DNA of 64,000 nt, from assembly GCF_017916275.1 (NCBI RefSeq), contig NZ_JAFMST010000006.1, positions 62,001 through 126,000 of the forward strand, given 5' to 3'. This document shows positions 31,139 through 39,777 of this stretch, one piece after another; position 1 is the first letter of the stretch, and each line of letters begins with the position of its first letter. Made by a program: the position numbers and the translations under genes. The notes beneath the pieces are model-generated. The model was not told the origin of the DNA and did not search any database. It was given only the letters and a program-made list of their open reading frames with translations. Source of the DNA: Rubellimicrobium arenae (GTDB lineage Bacteria > Pseudomonadota > Alphaproteobacteria > Rhodobacterales > Rhodobacteraceae).

Positions 31139-31639
31139 TCAGGGGAAGATGTAGATCGGCGTGTTGTCCCGCACCATCGCGTAGATGTCCTCCATCTCGC
31201 GGTTGGTGACGGCGATGCAGCCCGCTGTCCAATCCTGGGCGCGGCGCATCTCGCGCGGGGTGCCGTGGATGAAGATGTCGCCTCCGGGGCGCAGTCCCAT
31301 GGCCGTCGCCCGGGCCACGTCGGCCTCATTCGGGTAGGAGATGCCGATCGACAGGTAGTAGCTCGAATTCGGATTGCGGCGGTTGATCATGTAGGCGCCC
31401 TCTGGCGTCTTGCCGTCGCCTTCGTACATCTTCGCGCCGACCGGATCGCCCCCAAGCTCGAAGTCGAAGGTCCGCAGAGCCTTGTCGCCATGCATCAGGT
31501 ACATCTTGCGACGCGACTTGAAGACCTGGATGCTGGTGACCTGGGGGCCCTGATAGTTGCGGAACTTGGATTGAGTCGCGCAACCTGCCAAGCCAGCAAG
31601 GGCCGCGCCGCCCACGAGAAGGGTTCGCCTGGAGATCAT
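31139..31639 (-). CDS. L,D-transpeptidase (YkuD domain) lipoprotein
   Basis: A second, shorter YkuD-family L,D-transpeptidase of 166 residues. The N-terminus MISRRTLLVGGAALAGLAGC has a twin-arginine-like start and a lipobox with C20, so it is probably a lipoprotein. The catalytic H125 lies in IFIHGTPRE and C141 in DWTAGCIAVTNREM. The sequence VFKSRRKMYLMHGDKALRTF and GDGKTPEGAYMI is typical of the short YafK/ErfK-like group. The ATG at 31639 has a weak ribosome binding site; a GTG three bases upstream is possible. A perfect DnaA box lies about 50 bases upstream. Confidence 0.9.
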   Translation of the reverse strand: MISRRTLLVGGAALAGLAGCATQSKFRNYQGPQVTSIQVFKSRRKMYLMHGDKALRTFDFELGGDPVGAKMYEGDGKTPEGAYMINRRNPNSSYYLSIGISYPNEADVARATAMGLRPGGDIFIHGTPREMRRAQDWTAGCIAVTNREMEDIYAMVRDNTPIYIFP

Positions 31640-31687
31640 CACTGTCGCCTGTCCGGTCTGCCGCCGTTCAAGGCCGTGCATACCCGA

Positions 31688-31696
31688 TTATCCACA
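31688..31696 (+). promoter_or_regulatory. isolated perfect DnaA box
   Basis: TTATCCACA, identical to the consensus DnaA box, in the 78-base gap upstream of the L,D-transpeptidase lipoprotein gene and downstream of the RNA methyltransferase. It may titrate DnaA or regulate the gene; one 9-mer may also occur by chance. Confidence 0.4.
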
Positions 31697-31717
31697 ACCC
31701 CGCGAGGGGTCGTGAGA

Positions 31718-32941
31718 TCAGGTGAGCGAAAATCGTGTCGCAAGCTCCACATGCGTGGACCAGCGGAACTGGTCCACGACCGTGATCGGGTCCATGCAAT
31801 AGCCAGCCGCCAGCAGGGCTTTGGCGTCGCGGGCGAAACTGGCCGGATTGCACGACACGTAGGCCACGACGGGCACCCTGGCCTCCGCCAAGGCACGGAC
31901 CTGCGTCTCGGCTCCGGCGCGGGGAGGATCGATCACGACCGCGTCGAACGCCTTCAGGTCAGCCACCTCAAGGGGTCGGCGGAACAGGTCGCGCGTCTCG
32001 GTCGTGACCCGGTGCAGGCCCGGCGCGCCACGCCACCCCTTCTGGAGCGCCTCAAGCATGGAGCCCTCGCCTTCGACGGCGTGAACCTCGGCTGATTCGG
32101 CCAAGGGCAGGGTGAAGGTTCCGACCCCGGCAAAGAGATCTGCCACGCGGCTGGCTCCTTGCAGCGCGCCACGCACGACGGCCACCAGGGCCGCCTCGCC
32201 CTCGCGCGTCGCCTGAAGGAAGGCTCCGGGCGGCGGCACCACGCGAGCACGGCCCATGGGTTGCCAGGGACCGTGGTGCAGGGCGACCAACTCGTTGTTC
32301 CACGTGAAACGCGCGACCCCGGCCGCCGCCGCCCAAGCCGCCGCGTCCTGCCGCAGACCGACGTCGAGGTCGCGCCCCTCCTCCACGACGACATCCGCGC
32401 CTGCTGGGCTGTCGGTCAGCATGAGCCCGATCTCGCGCGAGCGGGGGGCGGCCATCTGCACGAGATCGAGGAGGGCCGGGCGCAAGGCCATGAGGCCGGG
32501 CGTCAGTATCCTGCATTGCGGGTTGTCGACCACCGTGTCCGACGCCCGGGCATGAAAACCCAGCAGCGCGCCCTTTTTGAGCCGTCGAGCGGCAAGTCGG
32601 GCCCGCCGGCGGCTCTGGGGCGGAGAGGACAGGACCCCGGCCACCTCGCCCTCGATCCCTTGGCCTGCAAGCGCCCCCCGAACGATCCCGGCCTTCCAGT
32701 CCGCCACCAAGGGGTCCGAAGCGTGCTGCATGGCGCAGCCGCCGCAGGCGTTGAAATGGGGGCAGGGCGCCGCAACACGGTCCGGCGATGGGGTCACGAT
32801 GCGCCAACTGCCATCGGGGCGGGGAGAGATGTCCTCGCCCGGGAGGACGCGCGGAACCAGCGTACCGTCAGCCAGCCGGCCTTGGCCATGATGGGTCAGG
32901 GCAGTCACGTGCTGCGTGGCGGTATCGGGGCGGGCGGTCAT
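31718..32941 (-). CDS. class I SAM-dependent RNA methyltransferase, RlmD/TrmA family
   Basis: A uracil-C5 RNA methyltransferase with an iron-sulfur cluster. Cysteines C60, C66, C69 (CPHFNACGGCAMQH) and C143 (NPQC) match the [4Fe-4S] ligands of RlmD-type enzymes. The methyltransferase domain has VADLFAGVGTFTLPLA, VIDPPRAG and the catalytic Cys in SCNPASFARD. Length about 407 residues from the ATG at 32941, chosen for AAGG eight bases upstream; a TTG at 32962 is possible. The target (23S rRNA or tRNA) is not determined by sequence. A parS-like site lies inside the coding region. Confidence 0.9.
   Translation of the reverse strand: MTARPDTATQHVTALTHHGQGRLADGTLVPRVLPGEDISPRPDGSWRIVTPSPDRVAAPCPHFNACGGCAMQHASDPLVADWKAGIVRGALAGQGIEGEVAGVLSSPPQSRRRARLAARRLKKGALLGFHARASDTVVDNPQCRILTPGLMALRPALLDLVQMAAPRSREIGLMLTDSPAGADVVVEEGRDLDVGLRQDAAAWAAAAGVARFTWNNELVALHHGPWQPMGRARVVPPPGAFLQATREGEAALVAVVRGALQGASRVADLFAGVGTFTLPLAESAEVHAVEGEGSMLEALQKGWRGAPGLHRVTTETRDLFRRPLEVADLKAFDAVVIDPPRAGAETQVRALAEARVPVVAYVSCNPASFARDAKALLAAGYCMDPITVVDQFRWSTHVELATRFSLT
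32296..32311. other. parS: parS-like site 2 inside an RNA methyltransferase gene
   Basis: TGTTCCACGTGAAACG matches TGTTTCACGTGAAACA at 14 of 16 positions and fits the looser form TGTTNCACGTGAAACA at 15. It lies within the coding strand of the RlmD-like gene, roughly midway between the other two sites. Confidence 0.6.
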
Positions 32942-33021
32942 GAGTGCAACCTTGGAGATCAAGGCGGCTTACATGAGGGACCCGGGCCCTGCGTGCAAGA
33001 AGGCGGGAGGCCGCAGGTGGC

Positions 33022-34917
33022 CTACTCGGCCGCCTCGGCCTCCATCTGCAGGAATCCGCCCGACTGGCGGTTCCAGTAACGGGCGTAAAGGCCCCCGCGC
33101 GCGAGCAGGGCCTCATGCGTGCCTTCCTCCACGATGGTTCCGGCATCCATGACCACGATCCGGTCCATGCTGGCGATGGTGGACAGCCGGTGCGCGATCG
33201 CGATCACCGTCTTGCCGACCATCGCTTCCTCCAGCGCGGCCTGGATCTCGGCCTCGACCTCGCTGTCCAGCGCGGAGGTGGCCTCGTCGAGCACGAGGAT
33301 AGGGGCGTCCTTGAGCATGGCGCGAGCAAGCGCGATGCGCTGCCGCTGCCCGCCCGACAGCTTGACGCCCCGTTCGCCCAGATGGGCGTCGTAGCCCCGG
33401 CGGCCCTTGAAGTCCTCGAGCTGCAGGATGAAGTCGTGGGCGCGGGCAGCCTTGGCGGCGGCGATGACCTGATCGTCGGTGGCGTCGGGCCGGCCATAGC
33501 GGATGTTGTCGCGGGCCGAGCGGTTGAACATGGCGGTCTCCTGCGTGACCATGCCCACCGCCTTGCGAAGCGACTCCTGCGTGATCTTGCGGACATCCTG
33601 CCCGCCCACGAGGATGCTCCCCCGTTCCACGTCGTAGAGCCGCAAGAGCAGGGCCACGAGGGTCGACTTGCCCGCGCCCGAGGCGCCCACCAGCCCGATC
33701 TTTTCGCGCGGGGCGATGGTCAGGTCGAGGTTGTGCAGGCCTCCGCCCTCATCCTCGTCGCCCTCGCGGCCATAGGTGAAGTTCACGTTGTCGAAGCGGA
33801 TGCCCTCGGCCGACCGCAGGGGCACGGCGTCCGGAGCGTCCACGAGCGAGTGGTTGTGGGCGAGCGTGTTCATGCCGTCCTCCACCTCGCCCACGTTGGC
33901 GTAGAGACCCATGAGGGCGAAGCTCACCCAGCCGGTCATCTGGGCGATCCGCAGCGCGACCGTCCCGGTCGCCGCGATGTCGCCCGCCGTGGCGGTGCCC
34001 TGCGTCCAGAAGTGCAGCGTAAGCCCCACCATCAGAACCGGGAGCGTCCCGGCGATGACCATCAGGCCAAAGCGGAAGCTGGTCGAGATGGTCCCATAGT
34101 CGAGCGTGGTGTCGCGGTACCGCTCCATGGCACGGATCGCGGCCTCGTCCTCGGCCTCCGCATGGGCGAAGAGCTTCACGGTCCGCATGTTGGTGATGGT
34201 ATCCACCACCTGCCCGGTCACCACCGCCCGCGCGGCGGCCCGGCCCTCGGCCCGCTTGCGGATGCGGGGAAGGAAGCGGCTGATGTAGAGCAGGTAGACG
34301 ACGAACCAGAGGCCGAGCGCGAGCCCCACGCGCCAGTCCACCGCGACCACGAGGATCAGGGTGGCGATGACCGAGGACAGGGCGAAGACGATGGTGTTGA
34401 TGAACTCCACCGTGGACTCCGTCACGGCCCGGCCCGCCTGCATCTGCTTCTGCGCGATGCGGCCCGCGAAGTCGTTGTCGAAGAAGGTGATGTCTTGTCC
34501 CAGGGTCCAGCGGTGGAGCCGCGACAGCACGAGCACGTTCAGCGACGGGCCGATCACGACTGACTGGAACATGGCCGAGGCCCCGAAGGTCAGCGGGCGC
34601 AGGATGATCAGGAAGACGGCGATGGCGGCGAACAGGAGCGTGTGCTCGCTCCAGAGCGCCTCGGGGCCGCTGGTGTTGGCCGAGTCGATCACCGTCCCCA
34701 GGAGCATGGCCGAAATGACCTCGGCGCTCCCTGCGAGGATGCTCACCACCGATGCGATCAGCAGGATCGGAAATGACCCCCGCAGGCACCAGGCGAAGAA
34801 GGCCCACAGCGTGCGGGGGGGCTGCGGCACCGGCCCTTCGTCGAACGGCGGAATCAGGCGGGAGAACCACTCGGCCCAGGTCGGGCGCGGGTGGCGACGG
34901 TCCGCGGCGTCAGTCAT
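33022..34917 (-). CDS. ABC exporter half-transporter, subunit B
   Basis: A fused membrane-ATPase half transporter of 631 residues. The N-terminal ~330 residues hold about six membrane segments (for example FPILLIASVVSILAGSAEVI and LLFAAIAVFLIILRPLTF), and the C-terminal ATPase has Walker A GASGAGKST, signature LSGGQRQRIALARA, Walker B ILVLDEATSALD and the AHRLST switch. It overlaps the next upstream gene by 4 bases (ATGA) and resembles it throughout, so the two form a heterodimeric exporter of the MsbA/multidrug type. Substrate is unknown; export of lipid or drugs is the usual role. Confidence 0.9.
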   Translation of the reverse strand: MTDAADRRHPRPTWAEWFSRLIPPFDEGPVPQPPRTLWAFFAWCLRGSFPILLIASVVSILAGSAEVISAMLLGTVIDSANTSGPEALWSEHTLLFAAIAVFLIILRPLTFGASAMFQSVVIGPSLNVLVLSRLHRWTLGQDITFFDNDFAGRIAQKQMQAGRAVTESTVEFINTIVFALSSVIATLILVVAVDWRVGLALGLWFVVYLLYISRFLPRIRKRAEGRAAARAVVTGQVVDTITNMRTVKLFAHAEAEDEAAIRAMERYRDTTLDYGTISTSFRFGLMVIAGTLPVLMVGLTLHFWTQGTATAGDIAATGTVALRIAQMTGWVSFALMGLYANVGEVEDGMNTLAHNHSLVDAPDAVPLRSAEGIRFDNVNFTYGREGDEDEGGGLHNLDLTIAPREKIGLVGASGAGKSTLVALLLRLYDVERGSILVGGQDVRKITQESLRKAVGMVTQETAMFNRSARDNIRYGRPDATDDQVIAAAKAARAHDFILQLEDFKGRRGYDAHLGERGVKLSGGQRQRIALARAMLKDAPILVLDEATSALDSEVEAEIQAALEEAMVGKTVIAIAHRLSTIASMDRIVVMDAGTIVEEGTHEALLARGGLYARYWNRQSGGFLQMEAEAAE

Positions 34918-36770
34918 TCAGCGGCCTCCGTGAGGTCCGAGTCGAAGTCGAGGAACCCGCCCGACTGGCGGCTCCAGAAGCGGGCGTAGAGACCCCCTCG
35001 GGCAAGAAGCTCCTCGTGGGTGCCGTCCTCGGCGATACGTCCATCCTCGAGCACCAGGATGCGGTCCATGCGCGCGATGGTGGACAGCCGGTGCGCGATG
35101 GCGATCACCGTCTTGCCCTCCATCATCGAGGCGAGCGTTCCCTGGATGGCGGCCTCGACCTCGGAGTCCAGGGCCGATGTGGCCTCGTCGAGCACCAGGA
35201 TGGGCGCGTCCCTCAGGATCACGCGGGCGAGCGCGATCCGCTGCCGCTGCCCGCCCGACAGCTTCACGCCCCGTTCGCCGACCTTGGCGTCGTAGCCCCG
35301 GTTTCCGTCGCCATCCTCCAGGCGCAGGATGAAGTCGTGGGCCTCGGCCTGCCTGGCGGCGGCGATCATCTGGGCTTCAGTGGCGTCCGGGCGCCCGTAG
35401 AGGATGTTCTCCCGAACCGTGCGGTGGAGAAGCGAGCTGTCCTGCTGGACCATGCCGATCGAGGCGCGGAGCGAATCCTGCGTCACGCCGCGGATGCTCT
35501 GGCCGTCGATGAGGATGTCCCCGGACTCGGCGTCGTAGAAGCGCAGGAGGAGCTTGACGAGCGTCGACTTGCCTGCGCCCGACCGCCCCACGAGCCCCAC
35601 CTTCTGGCGGGGCGCCACGACCAGGTTCAGGCGGTCGAGCCCCCCGCTGCCCTTGCCGTAGTGGTGGGACAGGTCACGAAGGTCGATCCGTCCCTGGGGC
35701 ACGCGCAGCGGCACGGCATCCGGGGCGTCGAGCAGGGTCACGGGTTGGGCGATGGTTTCCATGCCCTCGGACACCACGCCGAGCGACTGGAAGAAGTCGG
35801 ACACCGACAGCATGATCCAGCCAGACATGTTCGAGATCCGCAGCACGAGCGCCGAGGCCGCGGCCACGACCCCGACTGTGGCAAGTCCGCCGGTCCAGAG
35901 CCAGATGGCCCAGCCGACCACGCCCACGATCAGCACGCCGTTCAGCACGCTGAGCCACAGGTCCATGACCGTGAAAAGCCGCATCTCCCTTTGGAACGTC
36001 GCGCGCGTCGCGGCGATGGCGTCGCGGGCGTATTCGAGCTCTCGGTCGCCTTGGGCGAACATCTTGACGGAATGAATGTTGGTGTAGGCGTCCACCACGC
36101 GCCCGGTGGTGAGGCTGCGGGCCTCCGATGAGGCCTTGGACGCCGGGCCGATGCGGCGAACCGTCCAGACCACCAGGGCCGCATAAGGAACGAGCCAGAA
36201 CGACAGGGGGATCAGCAGCCTGGGGTCGGCCACCCAGAGCAGGACCGCTGCGCCGGCGATGTACGAGATCGCATAGGTGATCGCGTCGAAGACCTGATAG
36301 ACCGCATCGCCCGCCGAGGGCGGGGCCTGCATGACGCGGTTGGCGATGCGGCCCGCGAAATCATTCTCGAACCACCCCACCGACTGGCGCAGGACGTGAC
36401 CATGGGCGCGCCAGCGGATCAGCGTGCCGAAGTTGGGAAGGATGGCGTTGTTGAGCAGGAGCGCCTGCATCCCGAACACGAACGGCCGCACGAGCAGCAC
36501 GAAGAGCGCGACGAGCAGAAGCTCCGTCCCATGATCCCGCAGCACGGTGTCCGGCGACGAGGAGGTCAGCGTGTCGATCAGCTGCCCCGAGTAGGAGATG
36601 AGCCAAAGCTCCACGGCCGCCACCAGGGCGGCGAATAGGCCAGTCATCCAGAACACGGTCCGGAACGGCCCCATGTAGCTTCTCAGGAAGGGCCAGAGCC
36701 GGCGTGGTGGATCGTCCACCGGCACATGCGGCGCGAAGGGATCGACGAGGTTCTCGAAAAGGCGGAACAT
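34914..36770 (-). CDS. ABC exporter half-transporter, subunit A
   Basis: The partner of the overlapping downstream gene, 618 residues. It has six predicted membrane segments in the first ~330 residues (FRTVFWMTGLFAALVAAVELWLI, ELLLVALFVLLVRPFVFG and others, cited in part) and a canonical ATPase domain (GRSGAGKST, LSGGQRQRIALARV, VLDEATSALDSE, AHRLST). Both subunits carry intact Glu after Walker B, so both sites may hydrolyse ATP. The ATG at 36770 lacks a good ribosome binding site; a GTG at 36779 is an alternative. It starts the two-gene operon, 129 bases after cca. Confidence 0.9.
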   Translation of the reverse strand: MFRLFENLVDPFAPHVPVDDPPRRLWPFLRSYMGPFRTVFWMTGLFAALVAAVELWLISYSGQLIDTLTSSSPDTVLRDHGTELLLVALFVLLVRPFVFGMQALLLNNAILPNFGTLIRWRAHGHVLRQSVGWFENDFAGRIANRVMQAPPSAGDAVYQVFDAITYAISYIAGAAVLLWVADPRLLIPLSFWLVPYAALVVWTVRRIGPASKASSEARSLTTGRVVDAYTNIHSVKMFAQGDRELEYARDAIAATRATFQREMRLFTVMDLWLSVLNGVLIVGVVGWAIWLWTGGLATVGVVAAASALVLRISNMSGWIMLSVSDFFQSLGVVSEGMETIAQPVTLLDAPDAVPLRVPQGRIDLRDLSHHYGKGSGGLDRLNLVVAPRQKVGLVGRSGAGKSTLVKLLLRFYDAESGDILIDGQSIRGVTQDSLRASIGMVQQDSSLLHRTVRENILYGRPDATEAQMIAAARQAEAHDFILRLEDGDGNRGYDAKVGERGVKLSGGQRQRIALARVILRDAPILVLDEATSALDSEVEAAIQGTLASMMEGKTVIAIAHRLSTIARMDRILVLEDGRIAEDGTHEELLARGGLYARFWSRQSGGFLDFDSDLTEAAE

Positions 36771-36899
36771 GGGGGACACGAATAAGGGCCCGTCCGTCGG
36801 ACGAGGACGAAAGGGGCCAGGGGAATGGGGTTGCCCGGCGGATATAGACCGCGGGCCATGGCAGGGAAACGGACGCCGGCGCTTTTTTGGGCAGCCGGC

Positions 36900-38060
36900 C
36901 TAGTCTCCGTGGAGGAGCCGCTCACGGGCCAGCGTGAAGCCGGATTCGATCCAGGCCTGCTCGAGGTCCCTCAGCCGCTGCCCAAGGGCAGGACCAGAGA
37001 GCGGCGCAAGGTCGGCCGCCGCGAGAGGGAAGCGCTGGCCCGCGCCCTCCCGGGACAGGCGCAAGGCCTCGGGGTCGATCAGGGCATTGGACAAGGCGGC
37101 CCGCAGGGCAAGCACATCGGCGGCCTCATCGGCGCCCCAGCGGTAGCCGAGCTCGCCGGGGCTCGTGAGCCCGGCCAGCCCATCATGCAGCCGACCCAGG
37201 CGCTTGGCCTGAGCCTTGGACAGCCGCAGGGCCTCTGCCGGACCCTCGCCTCCCAGGGCGGCGAGCCGGCGGAGAGCATCGGGCGCAAGGCCAGCCTCGC
37301 CTTCAACATGGACCAGCGGGGCCAGCAGGCCATCGCCCGCCCCCGGGAGGACGCGGGCCAGCGCTCCCGTGGCCCGCATGGCGGCCACGGCGGGCGCCGG
37401 ATCCGGAGCCGCGAGAAGCCGCATCATCTCGTGCCCGACCCGCTCGCGCGAGAGGGTGTCGAGCCCATCGAGGTTGCGGGCCACCGCATCCAGGGCGTCG
37501 GGGTCCAGCCCTTCCTCCGGATCGCCGTGCCAGGCATGGAAGCGGAAATACCTGAGCGCGCGGAGGTAATCCTCGCGGATGCGGGTGGACGCATCGCCCA
37601 CGAAGCGGATCCGCCGGACCGCGAGGTCGGGCAATCCTCCGGTCGGATCGAGAAGGGTCCCGTCCGCCGCCAGATACAGGGCGTTCATGGTGAAATCGCG
37701 GCGGCGCGCATCCTCGACCGGGTCGGTCCCGAACGCCACGACCGCATGGCGGCCGTCCGTCTCGATGTCGCGGCGAAGGGTCGTGACTTCGACAGGATGG
37801 CCGGCGAGCACGGTGACGGTGCCATGGTCGATGCCGGTCGGCACGGTCCTGAGCCCCGCAGCCTCGGCCAGGTCGATGACGCGCCCGGGATGGGCGTCCG
37901 TGGTGATGTCGATGTCGCCGATGGGCTTGCGCAGAAGAGCGTCGCGGACGGCGCCGCCGACGATCCAAGCCCGATGGCCGCCGCGCACCAGCATGGACAG
38001 AACCCGCTGCGCGGACTTCTCCCCAAGGAGGGGCGACAAAGCGTTCGTCAGATTATCCAC
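36900..38060 (-). CDS. cca: CCA tRNA nucleotidyltransferase
   Basis: A class II nucleotidyltransferase of the CCA-adding/poly(A) polymerase family. The head domain has GGAVRDALL (from residue 35) and GDIDITTD (from residue 48), the metal ligands, followed by RRDFTMNALY and GRIRFVGDA-type RIRFVGDASTRIREDYLRALRYFRF in part. Length 386 residues. The start is a GTG at 38060, 6 bases after GGAGG, overlapping the nudL stop by 8 bases. It is the third gene of an hslO-nudL-cca unit. Whether it adds CCA or poly(A) cannot be told with certainty; with no other copy seen, CCA addition is likelier. Confidence 0.92.
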   Translation of the reverse strand: MDNLTNALSPLLGEKSAQRVLSMLVRGGHRAWIVGGAVRDALLRKPIGDIDITTDAHPGRVIDLAEAAGLRTVPTGIDHGTVTVLAGHPVEVTTLRRDIETDGRHAVVAFGTDPVEDARRRDFTMNALYLAADGTLLDPTGGLPDLAVRRIRFVGDASTRIREDYLRALRYFRFHAWHGDPEEGLDPDALDAVARNLDGLDTLSRERVGHEMMRLLAAPDPAPAVAAMRATGALARVLPGAGDGLLAPLVHVEGEAGLAPDALRRLAALGGEGPAEALRLSKAQAKRLGRLHDGLAGLTSPGELGYRWGADEAADVLALRAALSNALIDPEALRLSREGAGQRFPLAAADLAPLSGPALGQRLRDLEQAWIESGFTLARERLLHGD

Positions 38061-38667
38061 GGACCGCCTCCACACGCTCGGCCAATTCGCGCAGGAGCCG
38101 GGCCGTTGCACCCCAGATATAGTACGGCCCGAAGGGGACCACCCAGTAACGCCGGTGACGACCCTGCCAGCGGCGGCCCTCGACCCGGAAGTTGTCGAGC
38201 GTCGTGACATGGGTCAAGGGCACCGAAAAGACCTCGGCCACCTCGCCCACCTCGGGACGCGGGATGAAGGGGGATCGGACAAGCGCCAGGACTGCGGCGA
38301 CCGAGAAGCCGGTGACGGTCTCATGGCTCCCGTAGGTGCCAAGCACCTCCGGCAGATCCGAAGGCAGGCCAACCTCTTCGCGCGCTTCCCGCAGGGCAGC
38401 GGTGACGATGTCCTCGCCCGGGTCGAGCTTTCCGCCCGGAAGGGCGATCTGGCCGGGGTGGTGGCGCAGGTGGGCGGAACGCTTGGTCAGGATCACGCGG
38501 GCCTGAGGCCCCGTGAGATCGACGGCCACGAGGACGGCAGCGGGTCGAAGCTCCCGGCCCGCCGGGCGGGGCAGGCCAGGGTCGAGGTCGTAATCGGACG
38601 AGGCGGCGCGACCGGCCTCCAGCGCCCGACGCAGCACAAGTTCGGCGTCAGAGAGACGCACCCGCAC
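38053..38667 (-). CDS. nudL: CoA pyrophosphatase, NudL-type Nudix hydrolase
   Basis: A Nudix hydrolase predicted to cleave CoA or acyl-CoA to phosphopantetheine and 3',5'-ADP. The Nudix box spans residues 78-100 (GGKLDPGED to REAREEVG), immediately preceded by the CoA-specific pattern LTKRSAHLRHHPGQIALPGG. Length 204 residues, starting at a GTG that lies inside the end of hslO (20-base overlap), with a second in-frame GTG two codons on; no strong ribosome binding site, so translation is probably coupled. It precedes cca by an 8-base overlap. Confidence 0.9.
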   Translation of the reverse strand: MRVRLSDAELVLRRALEAGRAASSDYDLDPGLPRPAGRELRPAAVLVAVDLTGPQARVILTKRSAHLRHHPGQIALPGGKLDPGEDIVTAALREAREEVGLPSDLPEVLGTYGSHETVTGFSVAAVLALVRSPFIPRPEVGEVAEVFSVPLTHVTTLDNFRVEGRRWQGRHRRYWVVPFGPYYIWGATARLLRELAERVEAVRG

Positions 38668-39658
38668 CTGCCGGAGTGGTTGCCTCGAAGCCGAGCGTCG
38701 TGGGATCGAACTCGTAATGGGCGCCGCAGAACTGGCAGTCGGCCGTCACCACGCCGCGGTCGGTCGTCATGTGGCCGATGTCCTTGGCCGAGTAGATCGA
38801 CAAGGACTGCCGCACCTTGTCCTCGCTGCACGAGCAGCCGAAGCCGACAGGCTGGGCGTCGAAGATGCGGGGCCCTTCCTCGTGGAAGAGGCGCACGAGC
38901 AGGTCGGTGGGCTGCACCTGCGGACCCACGAGTTCCATGGGTTCGACCGTATCGAGGAGGATGTTGGCGCGGGCCCAGTTCTCGCCCTCCTCGCCGTCGA
39001 GGATGTCGTTGGCGTTGAGCAGGCCGCCCTCGCCCGAGCCTTCGGCCGCCGCGACGCCCATGCCGACCTTGGGCATGTGCTGGAGCATGACCCCACCCGC
39101 ACGCCACCGCTCGGCCGCGTCGCCCTGCAGCCGCGACCGCCCGAACGACAGGGCGAAACGCGTGGGCAGCTGCTCGGACTGGGCAAAGTAGGTTTGGGCG
39201 CAGGACACGAGCGACCCGCCGGACAATGGCGTGATGCCCTGGTAGGGGGTGGTCCCCTCGCCCTGGTCGATCAGGATGGCGAAGTAGCCTTTGCCGATCT
39301 GGGCGAAGGCGTCGCCTTCCGTGTCCAGGCGCTCGGGGTCGAAGCTGGCCCAGGCGCGGATGCGCGCGGGCTCGCCCTCGCTCTCCGGGGCGTAGTAGTC
39401 GGCTGCGATGATGCGGGCCGGACCGTCGCCCCGGACCTGGATCGACAGCTTCCACCGCAGCTTGACCGTCGGACCGATCAACGCCGCCAGGAGCGCGGTC
39501 TCGGCCACGAGCGCCTCGACCACGGTCGGGTAGTCATGCTGCGACAGGATCTTCTCAAGCGTGCCATCGAGGCGCGCCACGCGGCCCCGGATGTCCGAGG
39601 CATCGAGCTGGAAGGGCAGGACGGTGTCGTCCCAGGCAAGTCGGGCGCCGAGGCTCAT
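38648..39658 (-). CDS. hslO: redox-regulated chaperone Hsp33
   Basis: Hsp33 is a holdase activated when oxidation and unfolding release its zinc. The four zinc-binding cysteines are present: CSC at C275 and C277, and CQFC at C308 and C311. The N-terminal domain has VVEALVAETALLAALIGPTVKL and IRVR-type features, and the SFGRS and IGKG strands are typical. Length 336 residues, longer than E. coli Hsp33 (about 290), as is usual in alphaproteobacteria. It begins an hslO-nudL-cca operon and has a heat-shock-type promoter upstream. Confidence 0.95.
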   Translation of the reverse strand: MSLGARLAWDDTVLPFQLDASDIRGRVARLDGTLEKILSQHDYPTVVEALVAETALLAALIGPTVKLRWKLSIQVRGDGPARIIAADYYAPESEGEPARIRAWASFDPERLDTEGDAFAQIGKGYFAILIDQGEGTTPYQGITPLSGGSLVSCAQTYFAQSEQLPTRFALSFGRSRLQGDAAERWRAGGVMLQHMPKVGMGVAAAEGSGEGGLLNANDILDGEEGENWARANILLDTVEPMELVGPQVQPTDLLVRLFHEEGPRIFDAQPVGFGCSCSEDKVRQSLSIYSAKDIGHMTTDRGVVTADCQFCGAHYEFDPTTLGFEATTPAGAGASL

Positions 39659-39739
39659 GAGGTCATCCTTTAGCGAAGAACGTAGGCGGCTCCAACAGGG
39701 GAGTAAGGTCCGGCTGGCCGCATGGGGGGTCGATCGCCC

Positions 39740-39768
39740 ATATAGGGGGCCGGAACGCGGTGTTGAAG
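39740..39768 (-). promoter_or_regulatory. predicted heat-shock-type promoter of hslO
   Basis: On the minus strand CTTC (39768-39765), 18 bases, CCTATAT (39746-39740), close to the RpoH pattern CTTG-N18-CYTAT with one mismatch in the -35. It would give a leader of about 75 bases for hslO and lies just upstream of the divergent Nudix gene. Confidence 0.5.
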
Positions 39769-39777
39769 GGGTCAGGA

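Noticed and set aside
38053-38061. TTATCCACG, a near-perfect DnaA box at the nudL-cca overlap.
   Set aside because: A single 8/9 match within overlapping coding sequence is likely by chance.
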